From: an uncultured Anaerolineae bacterium
GTDB taxonomy: Bacteria; Chloroflexota; Anaerolineae; Promineifilales; Promineifilaceae
Assembly (NCBI GenBank): GCA_905479495.1
Contig: CAJQMR010000013.1
Coordinates: forward strand, 186,001-250,000
DNA: 64,000 nucleotides
Direction: 5' to 3'
A model generated the notes under the pieces. That model made no database searches. It had not been told where the DNA came from and worked only from the letters and a program-made list of their open reading frames with translations. Positions within the stretch are counted from its first letter, which is position 1; every line of letters begins with the position of its first letter. Made by a program: the position numbers and the translations under genes. Shown here piece after piece: positions 18,761 to 27,552 of this stretch.

Positions 18761-20989
18761 ATGACCCAAATATCTCTCATTTCGATTTCGGAACTGCTAA
18801 AAAATCTGCCTAATGGCCAAACGGCCCAGCAGGTACAAAAAGCATACGAATTTGCCAACCGCATCCATGACGGCCGTAAACGTGACTCTGGCGAACTGTA
18901 CATTGAACACGATTTAGCCGTCACCCAAACGATGAGCCAGCTTGGCGTGGATACGCCAACGCTCGTTGCCAGTATGCTGCACGACAGCCTGCTGCCCCAC
19001 ACCGGTCAAACAGTCGAAACCATCCACCACCATTTTGGCGAAGAACCAGCCGCCCTTATCGAAGGGTTAGAGCATCTGTACGCCTACGCCAGCGAGGCCC
19101 AATACCAAAAGCTGCGCGATCCAGCAGCCGATCGCAAAACGCTGGAAGGCGTGCGCCGTGCCGTCCTGGCCATCATCGAGGGGGATATTCGCGTCATGTT
19201 GATTCGCATGGCTGACTGCCTGCAAGATTTGCGCAAAGCCAGCACCGTGTCCCCCGAACAACGGCACATCATCGCCAACGAAGCGATGAACGTTTATGCA
19301 CCGCTGGCCAACCGGCTGGGCATCTGGCAGCTCAAATGGGAGCTGGAAGATTTGGCCTTCCGCTACTTGCAGCCAGAAAAATACAAAGAAATCGCCAGCC
19401 AGCTGGCCGCCCGCCGGGCCGAGCGGATGGAGAGCATTGAAGATGCCGTGCAGAAACTGGAGCGCGCCATTCGTGAAAGTGGCTTAAAAGGCTCAGTCAC
19501 TGGGCGCTCAAAACATATTTATTCCATTTATCGCAAAATGGTGCGCAAGCGGCTGGATTTTGACCACATTTACGACATTCAGGCATTGCGGGTCATTTTA
19601 GAACCAAAAGATAAAGCCAGCTACGAAGCAAAAAGCATCAAGGAAAAAGAAGAAGTTGATCGGCACCTCTGTTATCAGGCATTGGGGCTTGTTCACAGCT
19701 TGTGGCAGCCCATTCCGCGCGAGTTTGATGATTATATTGCCGCTCCCAAAGCCAACGGGTATCAATCATTGCATACGGCCGTTATCGACACCCAAACGGG
19801 CGAAAACCTGGAAGTGCAAATCCGCACCCGCCGCATGCACGATGAAGCCGAAAAAGGGGTCGCCGCCCATTGGGCCTACAAAGAAGAGGGCGGCAAGGTT
19901 GCCAGTTCTGTCAAGAAGCGCATCGATAGTCTGCGCGAGCTGCTGGCCTCCTTGCAAGATGACGAACGGGAAGATGATGACGATTTGCTGGAAAATGAAA
20001 TTCTGGCAGAACGCATTTACGTCTTTACCCCCAAAGGAGACGTGATTGACCTACCCGTTGGGGCTACGCCCATTGATTTCGCCTACGCCATCCACACCGA
20101 AGTGGGCCATCGCTGCCGGGGAGCGCGGGTCAATGGCAAGATGGTGAGCCTGGATTACGTGCTGAAGTCGGGCGAGCGCATCGACATCTTGACCACAAAT
20201 CGTGGCGGACCTAGCCGCGACTGGATGAATGGCAGCCTGGGCTACACGGGCAGCGCCCGCACCCGCAGCAAAATTCGGCAGTGGTTCCGCAACCAGGAAC
20301 GTGAGCAAAACATCTTGCAAGGGCGTGAAGTGGTAGAGCGTGAACTGCGCCGCCTGGGTCTGGCAGACGTACATACCGTTTCCGACATTGCCAAGGCGCT
20401 CAAATTTGACGATGAAGATCAATTCCTGGCCAAAGTAGGCTTCGGCGACATTCAAAGCCGGCAAATCAGCGGGGCCATCGCCCTGATGGAAAAGAATTTG
20501 CACCCGGATGATGAGTTACGGCCGTTACTGCTGCAATCCCCACAACAAAAAGAAAAAGGCCTCACCATTTCTGGCATTGGGGGACTGTACACGCGTATGG
20601 CCAAATGCTGCCAGCCCATCCCCCCGGAACCCATCACTGGCTTCATCACACGCGGCCAGGGGGTGACTATTCATCGCGCCGACTGCATACAGGTGCTAAA
20701 CATCTCTGAACCGGAGCGGCTGATTGCCGTGGAATGGGGGGAAACTGCGGCCGTTTATCCAATTCCCATTGTGCTAAAAGCGTACCGTCGGCCCAACATC
20801 ATTGAAGAAATCGTGGCTATTTTGCGCGGTCAAAAAATCAACACGCCCAAAACAAAAAGCACCTCTGTGGGAAATATCATGACCATTTCATTGGTGGTTG
20901 AGGTGAAAAGTTTGGAACAGCTTAATTGGCTGCTGCAAAAACTGGAATCGCTGCCCAATGTTGTGGAAGCCTATCGTCAGCGCTGGTAG
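18761..20989 (+). CDS. rel: RelA/SpoT-family (p)ppGpp synthetase with altered hydrolase site
   Basis: 742 residues from ATG 18761; TTG 18746 is possible. The order is HD domain (1-180), synthetase (about 225-350), TGS (about 420-480), zinc-finger-like helical region (KCCQPI, HRADCI) and C-terminal ACT. The synthetase is intact (GRSKHIYSIYRKM, YDIQALRVI, GYQSLHTAV, EVQIRTRRMHDEAE). In the HD domain the metal ligands are kept (His50, His74-Asp75, Asp152), but the catalytic Glu-Asp that normally follows HDxx is Leu-Pro (HDSLLPHTG), and the Asn of ADRLHN is Asp156. Hydrolase activity may be weak or lost. Expression may be controlled by the leader hairpin just upstream. Confidence 0.92.
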   Translation: MTQISLISISELLKNLPNGQTAQQVQKAYEFANRIHDGRKRDSGELYIEHDLAVTQTMSQLGVDTPTLVASMLHDSLLPHTGQTVETIHHHFGEEPAALIEGLEHLYAYASEAQYQKLRDPAADRKTLEGVRRAVLAIIEGDIRVMLIRMADCLQDLRKASTVSPEQRHIIANEAMNVYAPLANRLGIWQLKWELEDLAFRYLQPEKYKEIASQLAARRAERMESIEDAVQKLERAIRESGLKGSVTGRSKHIYSIYRKMVRKRLDFDHIYDIQALRVILEPKDKASYEAKSIKEKEEVDRHLCYQALGLVHSLWQPIPREFDDYIAAPKANGYQSLHTAVIDTQTGENLEVQIRTRRMHDEAEKGVAAHWAYKEEGGKVASSVKKRIDSLRELLASLQDDEREDDDDLLENEILAERIYVFTPKGDVIDLPVGATPIDFAYAIHTEVGHRCRGARVNGKMVSLDYVLKSGERIDILTTNRGGPSRDWMNGSLGYTGSARTRSKIRQWFRNQEREQNILQGREVVERELRRLGLADVHTVSDIAKALKFDDEDQFLAKVGFGDIQSRQISGAIALMEKNLHPDDELRPLLLQSPQQKEKGLTISGIGGLYTRMAKCCQPIPPEPITGFITRGQGVTIHRADCIQVLNISEPERLIAVEWGETAAVYPIPIVLKAYRRPNIIEEIVAILRGQKINTPKTKSTSVGNIMTISLVVEVKSLEQLNWLLQKLESLPNVVEAYRQRW

Positions 20990-21032
20990 CAGCCATAAGC
21001 AGCGTTCAGTGGTCAGTAACTGGGGAGAGTAG

Positions 21033-21554
21033 ATGGAACGCATCGTCATTGTGGGCACAAGTGGCGCGGGTAAATCAACGCTGGCAAAGCAGTTGGCGGC
21101 CCGGCTCAACTACCCGCATATCGAGCTGGACAGCTTGCACTGGGGCCCAAATTGGACGGAAGCGCCTGATTTTGCAGAAAAGGTAGCGTTAGCTACGCAA
21201 CGGCCGTTTTGGGTGCTAGATGGCAATTACAGCAAAACGAGCCACATATTTTGGCCCCGCGCCGACACAATCATTTGGTTGGACTACCCCATCTGGGTCA
21301 ATTATTGGCGCATGTTGCGACGTACTTTCCAACGGGTCTTTGGGCAAGAGTTGCTTTGGAATGGCAATCGCGAATCGTTCCGCGAACAATTTTTATCAAA
21401 AGAGTCGCTGTTTGTTTACATCTACCAAACCTACCGACTACGGCGGAAAAAATATCTCGCGCTGATGCAAAACAATGCGTACCCGCACCTTACCTGGGTT
21501 CACCATCGTTCCCCCCGCCAAACCAAACGCTGGCTGGAACAGCTGCCGCGCTAA
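21033..21554 (+). CDS. P-loop kinase-like protein (FlaR / topology-modulation type)
   Basis: 173 residues after GGGGAG. The Walker A motif GTSGAGKSTLA starts at residue 8. An HIELDSLHWGPNW segment and a VLDGNY segment are hallmarks of the FlaR-like adenylate-kinase-related family, and there is a basic C-terminal half with RLRRKKYL. The true substrate of this family is unclear. A paralogue lies at 23797. Its last four bases overlap the convergent 75-residue gene. Confidence 0.78.
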   Translation: MERIVIVGTSGAGKSTLAKQLAARLNYPHIELDSLHWGPNWTEAPDFAEKVALATQRPFWVLDGNYSKTSHIFWPRADTIIWLDYPIWVNYWRMLRRTFQRVFGQELLWNGNRESFREQFLSKESLFVYIYQTYRLRRKKYLALMQNNAYPHLTWVHHRSPRQTKRWLEQLPR

Positions 21555-21778
21555 CTCTCGGACAGCACGGTGCCCATTTCATCCAGCTGAACTGTTTCTT
21601 CCCCATCTGGCGTTTTGAGTGTCAGCCGCCACGTTTTTAGCTCATAGCGAAATTCTTGCAGCTCTTCTTGCTCGGTGCTGGCTTTATAGACGAGATGGCC
21701 CCATACGGCCGTTTCATCCCGCCCCCTCAAACGCAAACTGGCCTCATGCCAGCGGCAATAATAAACTAACGGTTTCAT
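21551..21778 (-). CDS. Hypothetical protein (75 aa), coupled to ABC exporter
   Basis: 75 residues, family not recognised. It reads as a small soluble protein with many aromatic and charged residues (KPLVYYCRWHEASLRLRGRD). It starts within the stop of the ABC transporter gene (ATGA overlap), so the two are likely one transcript and translationally coupled. Its C-terminus (GEETVQLDEMGTVL) is acidic. It overlaps tail-to-tail with the P-loop gene by four bases. The tight overlaps support a real gene. Confidence 0.6.
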   Translation of the reverse strand: MKPLVYYCRWHEASLRLRGRDETAVWGHLVYKASTEQEELQEFRYELKTWRLTLKTPDGEETVQLDEMGTVLSES

Positions 21779-23538
21779 GTTTCGATAGCCTCGTACTGTT
21801 CAAAAATGCGTCGATAAGCCGGCGAGGTAACCATCAGCTCATCATGCGTACCCACGGCCTCCATGTGCCCTTTGCGCATCACCACCACCTTGTCCGCCCA
21901 GCGAATTTGGGACAGCCGATGGGTGATGAGAATGGTCGTCTGGTTGGCCGCTGCTCGTACAATTGCCTGCTGAATCTGGTCCTCCGTGGCACTGTCTACG
22001 GCACTGGTGGAATCATCCAAAATGAGGATGCGCGGCCGCGTCAGGAAGGCGCGGGCCAGGGCCAGGCGCTGCCGCTGCCCGCCCGAAAGCGTCACTCCAC
22101 GCTCACCAATTACTGTGTCGTACCCATCCTTAAAGTTCAGAATGAAGTCATGGGCCTGGGCTGCTTTGGCAGCGTCTTCAATCATTTCCTGCGTCGCGCC
22201 GGGGCAGCCAAAGGCAATATTCTCTCCCACCGTGCGGGAAAAGAGGAAGATGTCTTGCTCAATGATAGAGATCTGCTTTCGCAATGACGCCAGGTTCCAA
22301 TCACGTGCGTCAATGCCATCTACCAGAAGACGGCCGTTTGTTACATCGTAGGTGCGGTTAATGAGCTTGGCTAACGTACTCTTGCCCGATCCGGTCTGCC
22401 CCACAATAGCCACCGTCTGCCCCGGTTCAATTATAAAATCAACCGCTTGCAGCACTGGTGACTCGGCCACATAGCCAAACGTCACGTTGTCAAACTGCAC
22501 CAGCCCCTCAATATTTGCCTGATGACCGCCCGCATTTTCATCCAGCAGCGTCTCGGTGTTCATCAGTTCCAAAATGCGACGCGCCCCGGCCAGCCCCAAC
22601 GAAACCCGTGAATAGGCCAGCAAGGAGATAAATGTAGGAAAGCCAAACAGGGCCAGGAGTCCCATGTAGCCAACCACATCCCCCACAGCAATCTCCCCCA
22701 ACTGGAAAAGATAAAGCGCATGCATGAAACCCAAGCCCTGGGTAATCCCCAGCAGCAGCAGCGGTAAAAAGCGCGCTTCTATCTTGCCTTGCTCTACGGC
22801 CGCATCACGATAACCGGAAGCATTATCATTAAACAGGCCAATTTCCTGTACTTCCTGGGCAGTGCTTTTAACCAGCTCAATGCCGTCGATGGCTTCAGCG
22901 AGACGGCCGTTCATATTGCCAAACGCCCGCCGCACCGAATCTGCAATCCCCTGCAACACCTTCAAATAACGCATGACAGCAAAAATGTAAGTAATAATGA
23001 AAAACAACGGTGCCGCTGCCAACTGTGGATGATAACTCGGGGCCACCAACAATGGCATAATCATAAAGTTAGCCGAACCCGCTACTAAATTCACACCAGG
23101 GTTCATCAACAAATTTACTTCGTGGACATCGTTTGTGGCGCGAGCCATCGTATCACCCACAGGCTGTGAATCGTGGAACGCGGTGCTTTTACCCAACAAG
23201 CTCACGTACAGCTCGTCCCGCATATCCCGCTCCAGCCGCTCCCCCATAACCGCGCTGGAAAAATTCCGTCCCAGCTGCAACACAGCCCGCACCGACTGAC
23301 TGGCTACCACACCCAACGCCATCAAACCAATGGTGCGCAAATTGGCGGGAGAGGCCAAAGCGGCATCAAACGCCCGGCCAATGAGCACCGGCACCACCGC
23401 CGCCAGCGCTGCATTGCCAAAGGCACCGACAAACATGCTTGCGATTAACAATTTATGATGGGAAAGGTGGGATAAAACCCAGCGACTGGTGGTACTTTGG
23501 TCAGTCTGGTGTGATCTATTAACGTCAAATTCACTCAA
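21775..23538 (-). CDS. ABC exporter, fused permease-ATPase
   Basis: 587 residues. An N-terminal membrane domain with about six helices (residues 30-310) is followed by an ATPase with Walker A GQTGSGKSTLAK, signature LSGGQRQRLALAR, Walker B ILILDDSTSAVD and H-loop ILITHRLSQ. The residue after the Walker B Asp is Asp instead of the catalytic Glu, as in the degenerate-site half of heterodimeric exporters such as TM287. A partner with Glu might exist elsewhere; none is adjacent. Substrate unknown. It is cotranscribed with the 75-residue gene. Confidence 0.92.
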   Translation of the reverse strand: MSEFDVNRSHQTDQSTTSRWVLSHLSHHKLLIASMFVGAFGNAALAAVVPVLIGRAFDAALASPANLRTIGLMALGVVASQSVRAVLQLGRNFSSAVMGERLERDMRDELYVSLLGKSTAFHDSQPVGDTMARATNDVHEVNLLMNPGVNLVAGSANFMIMPLLVAPSYHPQLAAAPLFFIITYIFAVMRYLKVLQGIADSVRRAFGNMNGRLAEAIDGIELVKSTAQEVQEIGLFNDNASGYRDAAVEQGKIEARFLPLLLLGITQGLGFMHALYLFQLGEIAVGDVVGYMGLLALFGFPTFISLLAYSRVSLGLAGARRILELMNTETLLDENAGGHQANIEGLVQFDNVTFGYVAESPVLQAVDFIIEPGQTVAIVGQTGSGKSTLAKLINRTYDVTNGRLLVDGIDARDWNLASLRKQISIIEQDIFLFSRTVGENIAFGCPGATQEMIEDAAKAAQAHDFILNFKDGYDTVIGERGVTLSGGQRQRLALARAFLTRPRILILDDSTSAVDSATEDQIQQAIVRAAANQTTILITHRLSQIRWADKVVVMRKGHMEAVGTHDELMVTSPAYRRIFEQYEAIET

Positions 23539-23796
23539 AATTTTGTCTCTTTGCTTTAGGATGACACTAACATAATTTATCTGCCCTGTTGTCTAAAAAC
23601 TGTTTATTCATCTGATTCCAGACAACAACCAATTTGTTCATACACCGGTAGTTCTATGAGCATTCAAAATAGTTTCTTAAAAGAAAGTAGCTTGTCCCAA
23701 TCATTGACTTCCATTTCATCGGAAATCCATTATCGCACACGGCAAACTTTTAAGCATCCAGATAAATCGATTCGCCCTTGGGAGGGCTTGATCAAC

Positions 23797-24390
23797 ATGA
23801 AGCGTGTACTCATTATTGGCTCAAGTGGTTCGGGAAAATCCACACTTGCTCGTCAGCTTGGAGCCAGATTAGAACTACCAGTCATTCACTTAGATCGCCA
23901 CTATTGGCATCCCGGCTGGGTGGGCACCCCTAACGCCGAATGGAAAAAAACTGTCGCTCACCTGATTCAGCGAGAAAACTGGATTATGGACGGCAATTAC
24001 CGCACCACGTTGCAAATGCGTTTAGAGGCAGCTGATTCTGTTGTGTTTTTGGATTTACCTCCCTGGATTTGTGCGATGCGCGCCCTGAAACGTCGTATTC
24101 AATACCGCAATCGACCCCGTCCTGACATTGCTGATGGGTGCAAAGAACCTCTCCTTGATCCCCAACTATTTCAGTTTATTCGCCACGTATTAAATTATCC
24201 TGACCGGGCCAAACCATTTGTAATGAAGCAGTTGGCAGGGATTGCCAACGAAAAACATGTGGTGCTGCTGCAATCCGCAAAAGATGTCAACAATTTTCTA
24301 AGTGCGCCCCTGGACTTTCCTTCTTTGAGCTTAATCCGCAGCAGCAATTTGTCCCAAATGCCCCAAATCGCCCGTATGCCCATGGACTAA
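23797..24390 (+). CDS. P-loop kinase-like protein, paralogue of 21033 product
   Basis: 197 residues from ATG 23797. The frame is open from 23656, but those residues look non-coding and only the ATG at 23797 has a GGAGGG upstream (about 12 bases). The Walker A motif is GSSGSGKSTLARQ; HLDRHYWHPGW and IMDGNY match the same family as the protein at 21033. It is more basic in the middle (ALKRRIQYRNRPRP). The region 23539-23796 between it and the ABC gene holds nothing else I can support. Confidence 0.75.
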   Translation: MKRVLIIGSSGSGKSTLARQLGARLELPVIHLDRHYWHPGWVGTPNAEWKKTVAHLIQRENWIMDGNYRTTLQMRLEAADSVVFLDLPPWICAMRALKRRIQYRNRPRPDIADGCKEPLLDPQLFQFIRHVLNYPDRAKPFVMKQLAGIANEKHVVLLQSAKDVNNFLSAPLDFPSLSLIRSSNLSQMPQIARMPMD

Positions 24391-24391
24391 A

Positions 24392-24964
24392 CTAGTCGGC
24401 TCCAGCAAGCTTGGCCAAATGCCGCACGGTATAAACGGCTCCAGACGGCCGTAATTCACTTTGCACCAACTGAACGGCCGTTACCACAAAATCCATCTTT
24501 GCTAAATCAACACCCCAATCCAACGCCTGCACCTTCTTGGCATCCTTCACCCGCCCCAAGGTAACGTGCGGACTAAACGGCCGTTTCTCCCGCGACCAGC
24601 CCAAGGCCACCACCCGATCTTCCAGCGCCACCTGCATCGTTTGCAATTGGGCCACATCTCCACCCAGACCTACCCACACCACACGCGGACGCTTGCGGTT
24701 GGGGAACGCCCCCACGCCGTTTAGATGCAAGCGGAAGGGCGTGTATTGGCTGGTAAGTTGGGTCAGTTGGTTTTGTAGATCGGGGAGCTGGGAGACGGCC
24801 GTATCTCCCAAAAAACGGAGCGTCAAATGCATTTGCTCCGGCTTTACCCAGCGCACCGCCCGGTTGGGCAATTGCTGCCCCATTTGTGCGGCCGCCCTCA
24901 GTAATTCATCTTTCACCATTTCCGGCAAATCAATGGCAATGAACAATCGTATCATTTGGCTCAT
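24392..24964 (-). CDS. thpR: RNA 2',3'-cyclic phosphodiesterase
   Basis: 190 residues, standard 2H phosphoesterase size. The two catalytic motifs are HLTL (His46 in MHLTLRFLG) and HVTL (His133 in SPHVTLGRV). The N-terminal RLFIAIDLPE is typical of ThpR/LigT. The enzyme opens 2',3'-cyclic phosphate ends of RNA. Its start codon is 15 bases from the stop of the UbiA-like gene, so the two may be cotranscribed; a functional link is not evident. Confidence 0.92.
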   Translation of the reverse strand: MSQMIRLFIAIDLPEMVKDELLRAAAQMGQQLPNRAVRWVKPEQMHLTLRFLGDTAVSQLPDLQNQLTQLTSQYTPFRLHLNGVGAFPNRKRPRVVWVGLGGDVAQLQTMQVALEDRVVALGWSREKRPFSPHVTLGRVKDAKKVQALDWGVDLAKMDFVVTAVQLVQSELRPSGAVYTVRHLAKLAGAD

Positions 24965-24979
24965 GATCCCATTTTACCT

Positions 24980-25972
24980 TTAGGACTGGCCAACTAGCCA
25001 GTCGGCTGTGAGGAGGGGAAAGGTAAACGCCAGAAGGATAGCCCAACGGGTGAGCGGATCGACAATGGGGAGAACGGCCGTAAACAACAGCAGCAACATC
25101 AAAATATTGTGCCCCATTAACCAAGGCACTCTTTCACTAACCAAGTTGTTTTGCCTCGTGATTTGCCACCAGAGTACATAGCATTGAGTCGAGAGAATAA
25201 TGAAGATCGTTTGCACCCACCATGCCGATTCTTCACTTCTAGCCAACGGAAATTTGTCAACGACAGGCAGGAGCGGGGCCAGTAAGGACAACACAAACTG
25301 CCAGAAAAAGGCGTAGATGCGTAGGCGGTTGGGAATGGTGAACTGGTCAGCAGGAAACGGCCGTGCGCCTAACCAAATCGCTGTTGTTCGCGCGCCAAAG
25401 GCATAATCATTGGCCAGATCACGCAAGCTGCCATTGATGCCGTTCACCAACAAAATGTAGACAATAATAAATCCAGCCGCCATCCAGGTTTGTGGCGTGG
25501 GCTGCCCCACCACAAACGCACCAAACAGCAAAAAAGCCGCCCAGCTGGAACCCTGCAGCAAATCGGTTAGCGGTGGCAGCGGGCTGCGCTTGCCCCACAG
25601 GTTGTACAGCGTCATCCCACCCACAGCCCAGGCCAGACAGAGCAGCGCCAGACCATTGCCACCTAGCGCCCACCACAAAATCAGCAAGGCAGGCAGCTGT
25701 ATGACCACCCAAAGCCGTACCTGCTGCACCGTCATCAGGCCGCTCACCAGCGGATAGTTTTGGCGCGACGGCTGTGTTTTGTCCAGCGGTAAATCAATGA
25801 GATCGTTGAGGAGGTAAGCAAAGAGGTGAAAAGAAACGGCCGTTCCCAGCAACCCGCCAATTTGCCAGCCGGTCACGATCCCCTCTGCCGTACCGGCCCC
25901 AATAAGGGGCAGGACGACCGTATAGCCAAAGATTGCCGTGTGCCCAAAGCGAAACCAATCGCGCATCATCAT
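24980..25972 (-). CDS. UbiA-superfamily prenyltransferase
   Basis: 330 residues with about eight to nine membrane helices. Two Asp-rich motifs are visible: NDLIDLPLD (residues 56-64) and LRDLANDYAFGART in the second half, which bind the Mg-diphosphate of the isoprenoid donor. The C-terminal third is longer than in MenA/UbiA. The acceptor (quinone, heme, chlorophyll-like or lipid) cannot be told from the sequence, and no pathway neighbours are present. Confidence 0.8.
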   Translation of the reverse strand: MMMRDWFRFGHTAIFGYTVVLPLIGAGTAEGIVTGWQIGGLLGTAVSFHLFAYLLNDLIDLPLDKTQPSRQNYPLVSGLMTVQQVRLWVVIQLPALLILWWALGGNGLALLCLAWAVGGMTLYNLWGKRSPLPPLTDLLQGSSWAAFLLFGAFVVGQPTPQTWMAAGFIIVYILLVNGINGSLRDLANDYAFGARTTAIWLGARPFPADQFTIPNRLRIYAFFWQFVLSLLAPLLPVVDKFPLARSEESAWWVQTIFIILSTQCYVLWWQITRQNNLVSERVPWLMGHNILMLLLLFTAVLPIVDPLTRWAILLAFTFPLLTADWLVGQS

Positions 25973-25991
25973 AGCGCCAAATTATAGCAAC

Positions 25992-26027
25992 AAAAAAGCC
26001 CGCCCTGGCACCCCAAAGCGGACTTTT
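25992..26027 (-). terminator. Intrinsic terminator for the M50 protease gene
   Basis: On the minus strand an AAGTCCGC...GCGGGCTT stem with one mismatch is followed by TTTTTTG. It lies between the M50-CBS gene and the UbiA-type gene. Confidence 0.7.
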
Positions 26028-26075
26028 CACTTCTACTATTTACTTTTTACTGACTTACCGAATACCGATTACGGA
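26023..26075. repeat. Two short repeat families side by side
   Basis: On the minus strand, GTAATCGGTATTCGGTAAG is followed by CAGTAAAAAGTAAATAGTAG and AAGTGAAAAG. The first resembles the GATTACCGATTACGG words found inside the NRPS at 41551 and 44791; the second resembles the hairpin at 4434-4500. Confidence 0.6.
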
Positions 26076-26077
26076 AA

Positions 26078-27190
26078 TCAGGCTGACTTCACCCTGGGGA
26101 ACAGCTCCGGCTGCATCGCTGCCATGCGCAGCATTTGCCGGATGTGTCGGGCCGAGATGACACCTACGATACGGCCGTTTTCCACCACCGGCAGCGCATT
26201 CACCCCTTCATTGCTCATTCGCTGCTGCACATCATACAAATCGGCCGTCAGCGACACCGGCGCCACATCACGAGACATCACCGCCGCCACGGTTTGGTCA
26301 GGTCCACCTTGCTGCAAAGCCATCGTCAAGTGCTGATTGTCCAAAAAACCGACGTAACTATCAAACTGAGAAACCGGGAACTCTGTCACGCCGCGAGCCA
26401 TCCAGTTGGCCACATCGCGCAGGCTGTCACCCGGCTGCAAAATCGGTATCCGATTAGAATATGCTTGCTGTACTGTGTAACCGCGCAAGCGTTGGCGGAA
26501 CTTTACCATTTGCCCTTCCTGGGTGGCCCCAGAGAAAATAAAGATAGCGATTAACACACTGAAAAATTGGCCAGTAAATAGACCATATAAACCAAACAAA
26601 ACCGCCAGACCCCGACCCAAGGAAACGGCAATACTGGTGGCCCGACCATATTCCAGCTTCATGGCCAAGGCCGCCCGCAAAACACGCCCACCGTCCATCG
26701 GAAAGGCCGGAATCATGTTAAAGACAGCCAAAACCACATTGTAGAAAAAGATGTAAGAAAAAATCGCGCCAAACGACAAAGATACACCGCTGGTAAGCGG
26801 ATTGGTCAGCGACAGGCCAAACAGTGCCGCCACCCCACCCATTAAAATGGCCAGGACCACATTCACCGCCGGGCCAGCCAGAGCAATGACAAACTCCTGC
26901 TTAGGTTTGTCTGGCATGTTGCGCAGTTGAGCCACCCCCCCAATTGGCAGCAGCACAATGCGCTCCACAGGTACCCCATAGTTCAGAGCGGCAAAGCTGT
27001 GCCCCAATTCATGCAGGGTTACCAGCACAAAAAGCAGCGAGATGGCAATGACGCCGAACAGTGCCCCGGCCAATCCACCGCCACCCATCACGCCAAACTG
27101 AAATGCCGCCCAAACCAAAATCAGGGGGAATGTCAGGTGCAGGCGAATATCAATTCCGCGTACAGAAAACAGTTTCAACGAGCTGTTCAT
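26078..27190 (-). CDS. Site-2 protease (M50) with CBS domains
   Basis: 370 residues. The zinc site is HELGH (His60, Glu61, His64) and the third ligand is Asp166 in NMIPAFPMDGGRV. The membrane domain of about six helices (residues 15-220) is followed by two CBS motifs (about 240-355, with TEFPVS and VNALPVVENGRIVGVIS). CBS domains often bind adenine nucleotides and may gate proteolysis. This matches the SpoIVFB-like M50-CBS group, which cuts membrane-bound precursors or anti-sigma factors. The substrate is unknown. It is transcribed divergently from the DUF3307-like gene. Confidence 0.93.
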   Translation of the reverse strand: MNSSLKLFSVRGIDIRLHLTFPLILVWAAFQFGVMGGGGLAGALFGVIAISLLFVLVTLHELGHSFAALNYGVPVERIVLLPIGGVAQLRNMPDKPKQEFVIALAGPAVNVVLAILMGGVAALFGLSLTNPLTSGVSLSFGAIFSYIFFYNVVLAVFNMIPAFPMDGGRVLRAALAMKLEYGRATSIAVSLGRGLAVLFGLYGLFTGQFFSVLIAIFIFSGATQEGQMVKFRQRLRGYTVQQAYSNRIPILQPGDSLRDVANWMARGVTEFPVSQFDSYVGFLDNQHLTMALQQGGPDQTVAAVMSRDVAPVSLTADLYDVQQRMSNEGVNALPVVENGRIVGVISARHIRQMLRMAAMQPELFPRVKSA

Positions 27191-27552
27191 GGTTTACTTC
27201 CTTTTCCTTGGCGAGAAACCAACAGGTGTCAATTCATGCCTGGTTTCTCAAAAACAGAGAAGTGATTCTCTGGAATTTTTTTATGAGACAGTTTTAGGAT
27301 AGAGGAAGACTGTTTAAAAGATGTTAACAACGGATTAAGGCAAAATGAATTTGCAATCTGGGATGGATTTGGCGTGGGAAACGGCCGTTTCTCACCTCCT
27401 GTACACCTAAAATCTGCTCCCCTGTGAAATATCTCACAGCGATGATGCCAATTCAGCAGTATTGTACTGTTAGACACAAAACAGCAATGAAGCCAGCACA
27501 ACCATCATTGCTTTGAACACGTTTAATCGACCATCGTATCGGGAGGTAGCAC
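27191..27552. other. Divergent intergenic region with CRP-type site
   Basis: 362 bases between the M50 gene and the DUF3307-like gene. It holds one ACGGCCGT inside a longer palindrome (GTGGGAAACGGCCGTTTCTC near 27375) and a perfect CRP-type site at 27423-27438. No ORF here is convincing. Confidence 0.6.
27423..27438 (+). promoter_or_regulatory. CRP/FNR-family binding site, TGTGA-N6-TCACA
   Basis: TGTGAAATATCTCACA is a perfect match to the CRP consensus. It is 115 bases before the DUF3307-like start. A weak -10 box TATTGT at 27460-27465 would put the start of transcription near 27472, with the site centred at -41.5, the class II position. A Crp/Fnr-family gene lies 0.9 kb downstream. Confidence 0.65.
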
